DNA of 64,000 nt, taken from contig NZ_CP149514.1 in assembly GCF_045291545.1 (NCBI RefSeq), positions 1,178,001 to 1,242,000 of the forward strand, in the 5' to 3' direction. The DNA comes from Gallaecimonas sp045291545. GTDB lineage: Bacteria > Pseudomonadota > Gammaproteobacteria > Enterobacterales > Gallaecimonadaceae. Below, in pieces: positions 44,662-52,316 of the stretch. Every line of letters starts with the position of its first letter. Within the stretch, counting starts at the first letter, position 1. Under the pieces are notes generated by a model that worked only from the letters and a program-made list of their open reading frames with translations, was not told where the DNA came from and searched no databases. The position numbers and the translations under genes are program-made.

Positions 44662-44961
44662 CTACTCCGGCTGTTGTTTGGCCAAGGCCGCTTTGCGTTC
44701 AGTGCTGTAGGCCCACCAGGGCCGGGCTGGTTCCCCCTGCATAAAGCGGGTGATGGAAATAAACACATCAATCACGCAAGGGTCATGCCGCTGGCCTGTG
44801 AGCTGGCACAGGGCGCGGTACATTTGGTAAGGGTCTTGGCCCAGCAGCTCGGCCGGGTGGGCGATGCCAAGCAAGTGCAAATCTGCTGCACTGGCTTTGC
44901 CAATGTTGGGCAGGTCGGTGAGTTTGCGGGTGTTGTTACGGTCAACTTTATCGGGGTTCAT
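44662..44961 (-). CDS. Helix-hairpin-helix protein of the Cdd1 (pathogenicity locus) family
   Basis: 99 residues. LTDLPNIGKASAADLHLLGI is a helix-hairpin-helix, followed by HPAELLGQDPYQMYRALC, the invariant-looking GQRHDPCVIDVFISITRFM and PARPWWAYSTERK of Cdd1 proteins. The function is unknown; DNA binding is inferred from the motif. The start at 44961 is the family start; a 22-codon extension is rejected. Confidence 0.85.
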   Translation of the reverse strand: MNPDKVDRNNTRKLTDLPNIGKASAADLHLLGIAHPAELLGQDPYQMYRALCQLTGQRHDPCVIDVFISITRFMQGEPARPWWAYSTERKAALAKQQPE

Positions 44962-45281
44962 ACTGTGCCTGGCTGCGCTGCTGGGGCTGCTGTCTCTGTA
45001 TTGTAAGTAACGCGTGCTGATCCGCACGGGCGCGGCCCGGTGCCGTGCGAAGCGGCGGCGTCAAAGAGCGGCGCCAAATGGCTTGCTCACCACGGGGTAA
45101 AACCCGGATTATCTATGGTTAAGTGCTAACGTATGGCCAAGGCTTAGGTGATGTAAAACAGCCAATGCGCCTTTCAGAGTAAATGCAACCGCTGGTTGAC
45201 AACATTACAAGTGCGGTTGGTAGTAGGCAACCAACTGATTTTCTAGGATTAATGCCACTCAACACAGGAAAGGGCAAGGCA
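44962..45281. other. Divergent intergenic region, no gene seen
   Basis: About 320 bases between the Cdd1-family gene and the XRE-membrane gene. It holds small GC-rich inverted repeats near 45012-45052 (CGTGC/GCACG and GCACGG/CCGTGC) and presumably both promoters. An in-frame opening from 45183 is taken as leader, not protein. Confidence 0.5.
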
Positions 45282-46265
45282 ATGATACTGGCTGACAAAA
45301 TAGTGACATTACGCAAGCAGGCTAACTGGTCTCAGGAAGAACTGGCTGACAAGGTGGGGGTTTCCCGGCAATCGGTGTCCAAGTGGGAAAGCGCCAACAG
45401 CATTCCCGATCTCAATAAAATCATCCTGATGGCTGATCTGTTCGGTGTCTCCACTGACTATTTGGTCAAGGATGATATGGAACACCCCGGCAGCAACGGC
45501 GTCAGTGACACACCTGACATTCCACAGATATCCATGGAGCAAGCCAATCAGTATTTGCAGGCGAAAGTGGCCGCCGCAGAGCTGACCATCAAAGGGGTGC
45601 TGTTATGTGTCTGCTCGGTTGTGCCGCTGTTCTTCTTTTTGGCCATGGCTGCCGCCGGGCGTTTTGGCATGACAAACAGCCTGGCCGCCGCCGCCGGCAT
45701 TACCGGTATTCTGGTGATGGTGGGCTGGGGGGTCAGTTTTTTCATCAAAACACAGCAGTTTGAAACCGCCACCAGCACCATTGATGACGAGCATTTTGAA
45801 CTCAGCTATGGCGTTCACAGCGCCTTTGAACACAAGCGAAACGCCTTCAGCCCTACCTACTACCGCCGGCTGTCGTTGGGTATTTTCCTGTTTATCAGCA
45901 GCTTTTTGCCGCTCATGCTCAGCGCCATTTTTCATCAGGGGCCGGAGAGGGTGCTGATGATGCTGATAGTGTTAATGCTGCTGATCGCCGCAGGCTTATA
46001 TCTGGTGATACCGGTGTCAGCGAAATTCGACGCCTATACCGCCATTTTGACCGACAAAACAGCGCATACGGCAAAATCCCGCCGCGTCAGGCAGGCGCAG
46101 AAACTGGCCGGGTTCTACTGGCCGTTAGTAACCGCCGTTTTTCTTGGCTGGAGTTTATGGACCATGAACTGGGGCATTACCTGGATAATCTGGCCCGTCA
46201 GCGCCGTGCTCTTTGCCGCCCTTATTGGGTTAATGGAACTGCTGCACAAAGAAGAGGCTGTTTGA
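45282..46265 (+). CDS. XRE-family regulator fused to a multi-pass membrane domain
   Basis: 327 residues. The N-terminal helix-turn-helix (WSQEELADKVGVSRQSVSKWESANSIPDL) is of the XRE type, with the extended LFGVSTDYLVKDD. The C-terminal half has about six hydrophobic segments from residue 110. Such proteins can sense membrane state while bound to DNA, but the ligand and target are unknown. The start at 45282 is taken after AGGAAAGGGCAAGG. Confidence 0.8.
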   Translation: MILADKIVTLRKQANWSQEELADKVGVSRQSVSKWESANSIPDLNKIILMADLFGVSTDYLVKDDMEHPGSNGVSDTPDIPQISMEQANQYLQAKVAAAELTIKGVLLCVCSVVPLFFFLAMAAAGRFGMTNSLAAAAGITGILVMVGWGVSFFIKTQQFETATSTIDDEHFELSYGVHSAFEHKRNAFSPTYYRRLSLGIFLFISSFLPLMLSAIFHQGPERVLMMLIVLMLLIAAGLYLVIPVSAKFDAYTAILTDKTAHTAKSRRVRQAQKLAGFYWPLVTAVFLGWSLWTMNWGITWIIWPVSAVLFAALIGLMELLHKEEAV

Positions 46266-46333
46266 GTGGGTGTAGCCCACGTTTCGGGGCTATAAAACCG
46301 GCTGTAGATTAACAGTGAGATTTTTATAGCTCC

Positions 46334-46392
46334 GAGTAACGGCGCAAGCAGAGGCGCAGCTTCGCTGCGTCCTACTGCCTAACCTTGTTATA
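46334..46392 (-). other. attC-like bulged hairpin at the 3' end of the DUF262 gene
   Basis: Read on the minus strand, the stop codon lies in TAACAAGG, a stem GCAG-AGG-CGCAGC with two bases bulged on one side (T and A) closes on a GAA loop, and the far side ends GCGCCGTTAC. TAAC and GTTA form the outer pair. Architecture (outer R-box pair, unpaired spacer, two extrahelical bases on one strand, stop codon inside) is that of an integron attC recombination site. The 22-base centre is 20/22 identical to the site at 48136-48187. Confidence 0.45.
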
Positions 46393-48088
46393 TTTTCCAT
46401 ATCTCGTTATATGCAACCTCTGCCATTCTGTCCGCATGATCGAAAACAATCTCTGGTGTCCAGTAATTCGACTTGGTGACAAACTCGCTGAGAGAATAGC
46501 CCCGTTCTTCAAGAATACGCTTTTTATCAATAAAGCTTTTGTTGTCTAATTTACCATTCATCTTTTGATCTAAAAATATCAAGTTGCCCAAGCACCCAAC
46601 CGATGACTCCTCCCAGTCATCTTGGCCCATCTTGTCTTGTGGACACAGGTGCTCAATCGTCAATTCATCGAAATCCACTGGATACTTGTATGAATAATGC
46701 AATGAAAACTTTTCCAATATATATCTAACTAGATTCTTCTGTTTCGAGTTTGAGTTGGTATAAATAACCTCCTTAAAGGCAACCTTAAACTCATCAAAAG
46801 AAGGGCGCTTTTCTCTTAACTTATTCACGAATTCTGATATAAGGTCTGCCGCAGATTGAGAGTCAGAACAGTTGAAAAGCCTGATTGCAAACGATGAATA
46901 CATGGCTGAAATTCCGCCGGATGACCGAGAGGAGGTTATAGCGGTAAACAAAAAATGAAATTTTTCAATTGCGCTCAAAGCGTCACGAAGTTTTCTATAT
47001 TTTATAATATTGTTTTTATATGATCTCACCAGAGACATTGTTGCAGGAGTTGGTTGAGATAATTTAAACAGTTGAAGCGCATAGAGAGAGTCAGAGACTT
47101 CAGACTCATTCTGTGTCCACTCAAAATTCTCCTCATGTATAGAACGGTATATCTTTGAGTCTGAGAGCAGAGCGTCCAAATAGTCTTTAGCTTTTGACTT
47201 GGTGATATCTTTCTTGATTTTTGGAAATAATTTCTTTAAAGGCACAGCCTCGTATCGAGATGCCCAAAAGTGGTAAATGAAGTTATCTGACGATATATCT
47301 GATGAAGAATTATGAATAGTGTCGAGTAGAGATGACCACTTTAGCTTCGTGTGATCTACGTCTCCCTTTGACTTGAGGTGTTTAGAAAAATGGTTTTTTA
47401 CCAAGTCAGTTAGAGCCAAATCTTTTCCTCTCGTATTGAGAGTTTCAAATATTAAATAGGCATCATCTTCGTTGTCAAGGGTGATAAATATCAAATTTAG
47501 GTTTAGAACCGAATCTCTTAGACTTAAGAGCTTTTCGATCTTAAGATCGTTCTTATTTTCCGACTTGATAGAGGCATCCTGATCAATCGCACTTACTACG
47601 GACCCAACGAGCTTATTGAACCTGGTATGTGCATTCTTTAGATTCCTCTCTTCCATTTGAATATCTATGATCAACTCAGGATCATCATCGAATTTCTGAA
47701 TATGTTCTTGGAAGTAAGGGAATGAGGTTTCTGTTTTTAAGACATATTCATTTTTGTTGTTTCTATCCTTTCGTTCAATTAGCTGATGTACTCCTTCAGC
47801 AAGATCTTGAGATCCCGCATTGAGAAAGTAATCCCTAATGACGCAAAGCAATATAGTTATGGTTGTTAATCGCTGCTGCCCATCGACAACACCATACTGC
47901 TGCTTATCCTTTTTATAGACTACCATTGATCCAATAAAATAATCATCGGACTGATTAACTACAACGTCATCCCAAAAATCGTTTAGGTTCTCATCATCCC
48001 ACGAGTATGGGCGTTGAAATCGAGGAATATGGAAATATGATCCTACTAGCAAACTTTCAATGTCTGTATCTTTTGATTCGATTTTCAT
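46388..48088 (-). CDS. DUF262/DUF1524 protein, GmrSD-like (type IV restriction-type)
   Basis: 566 residues. The N-terminal DUF262 domain (ParB/Srx fold) has IPRFQRPYSW (21-30), the nucleotide-binding VVDGQQRLTT (67-75) and GSMVV. A long helical middle follows. The C-terminal DUF1524 HNH-type nuclease has IEHLCPQ (H480), CLGNLIFLD (N502), N511 and SFIDKK. GmrSD enzymes cleave glucosylated or otherwise modified phage DNA using NTP; relatives include BrxU and SspE, so the exact target is unknown. It is AT-rich and follows the GHKL-nuclease gene on the same strand across 93 bases that carry an attC-like hairpin. All key motifs are intact. Confidence 0.85.
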   Translation of the reverse strand: MKIESKDTDIESLLVGSYFHIPRFQRPYSWDDENLNDFWDDVVVNQSDDYFIGSMVVYKKDKQQYGVVDGQQRLTTITILLCVIRDYFLNAGSQDLAEGVHQLIERKDRNNKNEYVLKTETSFPYFQEHIQKFDDDPELIIDIQMEERNLKNAHTRFNKLVGSVVSAIDQDASIKSENKNDLKIEKLLSLRDSVLNLNLIFITLDNEDDAYLIFETLNTRGKDLALTDLVKNHFSKHLKSKGDVDHTKLKWSSLLDTIHNSSSDISSDNFIYHFWASRYEAVPLKKLFPKIKKDITKSKAKDYLDALLSDSKIYRSIHEENFEWTQNESEVSDSLYALQLFKLSQPTPATMSLVRSYKNNIIKYRKLRDALSAIEKFHFLFTAITSSRSSGGISAMYSSFAIRLFNCSDSQSAADLISEFVNKLREKRPSFDEFKVAFKEVIYTNSNSKQKNLVRYILEKFSLHYSYKYPVDFDELTIEHLCPQDKMGQDDWEESSVGCLGNLIFLDQKMNGKLDNKSFIDKKRILEERGYSLSEFVTKSNYWTPEIVFDHADRMAEVAYNEIWKI

Positions 48089-48135
48089 TATTTCCTAATA
48101 CTCTATTTATAGATGTTGGCACGAAAAAATATAAA

Positions 48136-48187
48136 GCCTAAAGGACAGGCGCAGCTTTGCTGTGTCCTGTGCCTTTACTTGTTATGC
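48136..48187 (-). other. attC-like bulged hairpin at the 3' end of the GHKL-nuclease gene
   Basis: On the minus strand the stop lies in GCATAACAAG, then AAAGG-C-ACAGG-A-CACAGC pairs with GCTGCG-CCTGT-CCTTT around an AAA loop, with C and A bulged on one strand only, and the site ends TTTAGGC. One side of the innermost stem needs a wobble pair. The right-hand core would be TTTAGGC rather than GTTAGGC, so recombination competence is doubtful. Confidence 0.45.
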
Positions 48188-50092
48188 TTTTTTCTCAAAA
48201 TCTATTACATTTTGCTGGTTTTTTACGTCTAGCTCCTTGCGCCTTTCTTCTAGAAATGGAGCTCCTTTCACTCTGTCATATAGCTTCAATAAGCGACTTT
48301 TAGCTCTAGATATCACGACTTGGTAATCTAAAGGCTGGATGGTGCATCTATCGTTATTCTCTTTTCTGGCATCACGTTCGAAAGGATCAATTTCACTCCC
48401 CAACACAAAGCACGTTACTTTTGTATCCCTGCTAATCAATCCCTTTCTGAGCAACTCACTAACATAACGCCAACATTGTGCTTTCTCGTCCGTACTTATG
48501 GCTATCCCTGGTTTTTTTAGTTCTACGACGACGAGTCGATGAATGCCTATCTCGCCGCCATCATCGTCATATTTATGGTATGAGTAACTACCCACTGTAC
48601 TTTCAGGTAGCACTGCAAAATCTGGCCTATTCCTGCTTCCCTTTATATCAATATTAAAAAGGTTTTGTATTACTTTCGTCATTCCTTCGTTAGAAGTAAA
48701 TTCGATCGTTTCAAATTCAGGGCCAAATATCCACAATCCCTGATGAAACAGAGGTTGCAAGTCCTGAACTTCTTTTGTATTTACGTCTAACACCCTCTCT
48801 CGCAACTCATCAAGCAACTTCAATCTTATTTGAAGCTCATCTAACACTTCTTTTGCTAGATCCAGGCTCCAATCAGCCAAGATATTATGCAGATTATCAA
48901 TTTGACTAGAATCGAGCTCGTGCAATTTACTAATAAGAGAATACTTGGTGTCTGACTGCTCCATTTTTATTAAAATTCCAGATAGTTTGAGCAAGTCCTT
49001 TTCATTTAAATTTGTGCACTCGCTTTGTATCTTGGTTACAAATTTTTCCCATCGCTCCACTCTTAGTGGAGTTAATTTTCCCAACTCTCCAGAATGCGCT
49101 TTTTTAACATTTGAGAATACCCGCTCTCTCTTTTGTTTGGTTTGGCCAAATATATGAGTCTTTACAAATTCAAAAACCTCGTTACGTGCCTCCTCAAACT
49201 CTGGGGTCATATTGAAACCTGTCCAGTCTTGCTTGACAGAATCAGTGCGGGCTAGAAAATCAGCATCAATTATAAATGTGTGGCGTTTAGCTTCAGACGA
49301 CCTTCCGTCAATAATTTCATCGAACCCATAGCTCTTCCAGTCTGCTTCCCCAACTAAGCGGCCATTAACATGCCATGCTATCCCATGCTGCTTAGTTGTT
49401 TTGTCTGCATCACTTGTATCGATTATGACAATATTAATTACGTCACCAGATTTAAGATTAATACTATGTTGAGCAATATTTTCAGCAGGAATATGTGAAA
49501 AGTTAACTTTTACACCGTTTACAATGCAGGTAAAAGAAGGGTCAGTTAAGAACCTCATGCCAATTTCAGAACGAACTGTTTCCTCTCCTATTCGTACCGA
49601 AGAGTCTTCTCTAACAAATATCTTAGTTCCCTTTTCCCTGACAAAAGTATGTGGCTGAAGTTTGACCAAAGAGAAAGGCGACTCTCCACTCCCTGGCTTT
49701 ATTTGATATTCGATCTGCTCCTGATCCTTATTGGAAGCAACATAATAAGATTCACCGAAACAAAATCCAGCAAATCTCCCAACACCATTTTTTCCAAATA
49801 CTGTACGATTTCTATTATTTACTAAAACGGTATTACCTTGAGTACCGATTCGATCATAAGCAAGCGTCCTCCATCTAGACGTAAATTCTTTTTCAGTTAA
49901 ACCACATCCATTGTCTTCGATTGAAAAGAACTGTTCATTTTCTTTTGTCGGCCACGTAATTATTACTTCACTAGCACCGGCATCCCATGCATTTGCAACT
50001 AGTTCAACGATCGCAACTTTAGAGTCATGCAATATAGATTTACCAACTAGTTTTTCTAAGAAATTAGGCCCAAAAAGGCATGATTGCTCCAT
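48182..50092 (-). CDS. GHKL (Hsp90/MORC-like) ATPase fused to PD-(D/E)xK nuclease, putative defence protein
   Basis: 636 residues. The N-terminal GHKL ATPase has motif I AIVELVANAWDAGAS (26-40), motif II DNGCGLTEKEF and motif III GKNGVGRFAG, with an S5/transducer-like region to about 320. A helical linker (330-440) follows. The C-terminal domain has a Shedu/DUF4263-like start (HQGLWIFGPEFETIEF) and a nuclease core with D491 in RPDFAVL and E524/K526 in VVVELKKPG. The design (ATP-driven switch joined to a nuclease) is typical of anti-phage or plasmid-conflict proteins; the specific system is not one I can name. AT-rich, followed by a GmrSD-like gene. Its start region is duplicated. Confidence 0.85.
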   Translation of the reverse strand: MEQSCLFGPNFLEKLVGKSILHDSKVAIVELVANAWDAGASEVIITWPTKENEQFFSIEDNGCGLTEKEFTSRWRTLAYDRIGTQGNTVLVNNRNRTVFGKNGVGRFAGFCFGESYYVASNKDQEQIEYQIKPGSGESPFSLVKLQPHTFVREKGTKIFVREDSSVRIGEETVRSEIGMRFLTDPSFTCIVNGVKVNFSHIPAENIAQHSINLKSGDVINIVIIDTSDADKTTKQHGIAWHVNGRLVGEADWKSYGFDEIIDGRSSEAKRHTFIIDADFLARTDSVKQDWTGFNMTPEFEEARNEVFEFVKTHIFGQTKQKRERVFSNVKKAHSGELGKLTPLRVERWEKFVTKIQSECTNLNEKDLLKLSGILIKMEQSDTKYSLISKLHELDSSQIDNLHNILADWSLDLAKEVLDELQIRLKLLDELRERVLDVNTKEVQDLQPLFHQGLWIFGPEFETIEFTSNEGMTKVIQNLFNIDIKGSRNRPDFAVLPESTVGSYSYHKYDDDGGEIGIHRLVVVELKKPGIAISTDEKAQCWRYVSELLRKGLISRDTKVTCFVLGSEIDPFERDARKENNDRCTIQPLDYQVVISRAKSRLLKLYDRVKGAPFLEERRKELDVKNQQNVIDFEKKA

Positions 50093-50142
50093 CTAGATAT
50101 TCTCCTTAGTCATGATTGCTCCATCTAGATATTCTCCTTAGT
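50079..50142. repeat. 32-bp tandem duplication covering the ribosome site and start of the GHKL-nuclease gene
   Basis: Two exact 32-base copies (50079-50110 and 50111-50142) followed by the first ten bases of a third. Each contains, on the minus strand, AAGGAGAATATCTAG followed by ATGGAGCAATCATG. The upstream copy therefore encodes a four-codon mini-ORF (Met-Glu-Gln-Ser-stop) with the same ribosome site, out of frame with the true gene. Confidence 0.9.
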
Positions 50143-50365
50143 CATGATTGCCTAATAATAGTTATGAAGTCGGACTTTATTAACAACTTATATTAATCAA
50201 TACCTTGTAGACAGCCTATCGGAATATATGAGCCAAGGGTGGGTAATAAAGGTGTCAGATTGTCACACCTCGGCCGGATAGACTGTCTTCCCACCCAAAA
50301 ACCTGAACGACGCAACCCACTCTCTGATTGTTTGCCATGCCTGCTGGTGTGGCTCTTGGAACCCC

Positions 50366-50460
50366 TTTAAGTGCAGCGCCGGGGTGGAAGCTGCGATAGG
50401 GCCGTTGAGCCAGGGAAGGCGAAACAGGTGAGTACGTGTCGGGACACGCGTACGAGCCGG
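50366..50460 (-). repeat. Inverted, diverged copy of the repeat
   Basis: Reads as the reverse complement of the distal part of the unit: TTAAGTGCAGCGCCG, then CAGGTGAGTACGTGTCGGGA, matching the complement of the unit near 50770-50850. Confidence 0.65.
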
Positions 50461-50589
50461 TGCCCGGCAAGCGGCTTCCAGCACGGTTAGAGCGTAACGC
50501 TGGGGTGGCCTTCTTTCGGTTCCTTTCTTTGGCCAAGCAAGAAAGGAACACGCCCGCCGGTGCGGGAACCGGCAAACAAATAGTTGTGC

Positions 50590-50881
50590 CGCAGGCACAT
50601 CAAAGCCTATTTGGATGTTCCGCTTACTCAATGGTCGGTGCTTACCGGCTTTATTGCAGGGGCGCCCCTGCACGCGCCTGACTTTTGTGGGGCAAAAGTC
50701 AGCAAACCCTCGCCCATGTTCCGCGCTGACGCTGTGTTCGTCATTCCCGGCTCACCGGTTCATACGTATGTCCCGACACGTATTCACCTGCTTCGGCGTC
50801 CTGCCTCAGCTGAACCTCCATTCCTGCCACAGCGGCGCTGCACTTAACGGGCAGAAAAGCAAACAGAAGACCGCAGTCACA
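50590..50881 (+). repeat. Repeat unit A
   Basis: Begins GCAGGCACATCAAA, contains the perfect palindrome GCAGGGGCGCCCCTGC and the hairpin GACTTTTG-TGGGG-CAAAAGTC, then CCCATGTTCCGCGCTGACGC, CCCGACACGTATTCACCTGC and CACTTAACGGGC-AGAAAAGC, ending near ACCGCAGTCACA. About 290 bases. Confidence 0.85.
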
Positions 50882-50956
50882 ATTATCAATAGCGAGTGAA
50901 TCATAGCTGGACAAAACCTGCCTGCTAGTGCGGGAACCGGCAAACAATGAGCTGTG

Positions 50957-51209
50957 CCGCAGGCACATCAAAATCCAGTATTTATTGCAGGGGTGCGCCC
51001 CTGCACGCGCCTGACTTTTGTGGGGCAAAAGTCAGCAAAACCCTAGCCCATGTTCCGCGCTGACGCTGTGTTCGTCATTCCCGGTTCACCGGTTCATACG
51101 TGTATCCCGACACGTATTCACCTGCTTCGGCGTCCTGCCTCAGCTGAACCTTCATTCCTGCCACAGCGGCGCTGCACTTAACGGGCCGAAAAGCAAACAG
51201 AAGACCGCA
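50957..51209 (+). repeat. Repeat unit B
   Basis: About 250 bases in the same order as unit A with few differences; the palindrome has one extra base. It ends where unit C begins, so the two are in direct tandem. Confidence 0.85.
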
Positions 51210-51450
51210 GGCACATCAAAATCCAGTATTTATTGCAGGGGGGCGCCCCTGCACGCGCCTGACTTTTGAGGGCAAAAGTCAGCAAAACCCTTGCCCATGT
51301 TCCGCTAGCGCTACACTTAACGGGCGGAAAAGCAAACAGAACACCGCAGTCACACTACCAAATAGCGAAGCGAATCAGAGCTGGCCACGCTACCGCCCCT
51401 GCGTTACGGGCCGCACTGTCCCTGACATCCCTGTTTTGTACCACCTTACG
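51206..51450 (+). repeat. Repeat unit C, internally deleted, with distal block
   Basis: Starts CCGCAGGCACATCAAAATCC like unit B, keeps the palindrome and the hairpin, lacks the middle CGTCATTCCCGG-to-TTCATTCC segment, resumes at CACTTAACGGGCGG, and continues into the CGCTACCGCCCCTGCGTTAC block also present at 40158-40200. Confidence 0.8.
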
Positions 51451-51608
51451 CGCTGTGGGCGGTGGGGCCAGTGGTGTTGCCTGCTTTTGTGAATGGCGTC
51501 ACCAAATGCGTTATAGATGAAGCGCTTAGGCGTTAGGGTAAGGTCGCTCTGGCAGGGTTTGGCGGGGGCTGTTAAGGTGCGGCGAGGATTGATGGAGAGT
51601 AAAGGCGT

Positions 51609-52103
51609 ATGAGTACAGGCCACGAACTCAGCATGACAGTGCTGATGACGCCCGACATGGCGAATTTTTCCGGCAAGGTGCATGGCGGCGCCTTGCTGTC
51701 GTACCTGGACAAGGTGGCTTACGCCTGTGCCAGCCGTTATGCCGGCGCGTATGTGGTGACGCTGTCGGTGGACCGGGTAATGTTTCGCCAGGCCATTAAT
51801 GTCGGGGAGTTGGTGACCTTTCTGGCGGCGGTCAATTACACCGGTAATACCTCCATGGAGGTGGGCATTAAGGTGATCACCGAAGACATTCGCAATAAGG
51901 TGATGCGCCACACCAACAGTTGTTACTTCACCATGGTGGCACTGGACGACGACGGTAACCCCATGCCGGTACCGCCGCTGACCCCAGAAACGCCGGAAGA
52001 AAAACAGCGTTTTGAAGCGGCCAAGCTGCGCCGCAAGTTACTGCGTGAGCAGGAGGCGGCGCACGACGCCATCAAGCACGAGGTCAAGCAGCTACCGCTA
52101 TGA
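51609..52103 (+). CDS. Acyl-CoA thioesterase (hotdog fold, YciA-like)
   Basis: 164 residues. The hotdog core has NFSGKVHGGALLSYLDKVAY (the active-site loop region of ACOT/YciA thioesterases, with the catalytic Asp in LDKVAY), VTLSVDRVMFRQAINVGE and MEVGIKV. A charged C-terminal tail (130-164) follows. It should hydrolyse acyl-CoA esters; chain length is not evident. GGAGAG precedes the ATG. Confidence 0.88.
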   Translation: MSTGHELSMTVLMTPDMANFSGKVHGGALLSYLDKVAYACASRYAGAYVVTLSVDRVMFRQAINVGELVTFLAAVNYTGNTSMEVGIKVITEDIRNKVMRHTNSCYFTMVALDDDGNPMPVPPLTPETPEEKQRFEAAKLRRKLLREQEAAHDAIKHEVKQLPL

Positions 52104-52145
52104 GGGCGTTTTATTCGCTTGCGGATTGTTGTTAGACTGCCGGCT

Positions 52146-52255
52146 CGATTGGGGAGTAGCCAACCTTCCGCCCCGGAAGGTGCCCGCTGTCAACATTCTC
52201 GGCCCTCATGGCCGTGGCACGGGCGACCGCAAGGTAGGTGAGACCAACGGCTTCT
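52146..52255 (+). ncRNA. Manganese-sensing yybP-ykoY riboswitch upstream of mntP
   Basis: GGGGAGTAG at 52151-52159, TCAACATTCTCGG near 52190 and GGTGAGACC at 52237-52245 are the conserved elements of the yybP-ykoY aptamer, in the correct order. The region ends about 60 bases before the mntP start. In E. coli the same riboswitch turns on mntP when Mn(II) is high; the expression platform here (terminator or ribosome-site masking) I could not settle. Confidence 0.88.
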
Positions 52256-52316
52256 ACGCGCCAGCAGGCCGGGCGCGCGTGTTGCCGTTGTACTACTGCC
52301 CGGCGAAGGAATACCC

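Larger units (their letters stand above)
50143..51608. other. 1.5-kb gene-free, repeat-filled region
   Basis: No reading frame here looks protein-coding; all openings lie within repeats. The start (50143-50250) is AT-rich and holds the promoter area of the GHKL-nuclease gene. From 50255 on it is a patchwork of repeat units described separately. Bases 50511-50545 form a hairpin of GGTTCCTTTCTT and its complement around GGCC, a pattern common beside such intergenic repeats. Confidence 0.75.

Noticed and set aside
50079..51500. CRISPR array as an explanation of the repeats
   Set aside because: Units are about 250-290 bases or a single 32-base tandem pair without spacers; there are no cas genes.
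50255..51520. Several 80-140 codon openings in the repeat region
   Set aside because: They recur with the repeat units on both strands and share no protein-like conservation; the palindromes run through them.
35768..52103. A complete intact prophage or an ICE in the accessory region
   Set aside because: No integrase, portal, terminase, relaxase or transposase is present; only short phage remnants are seen.
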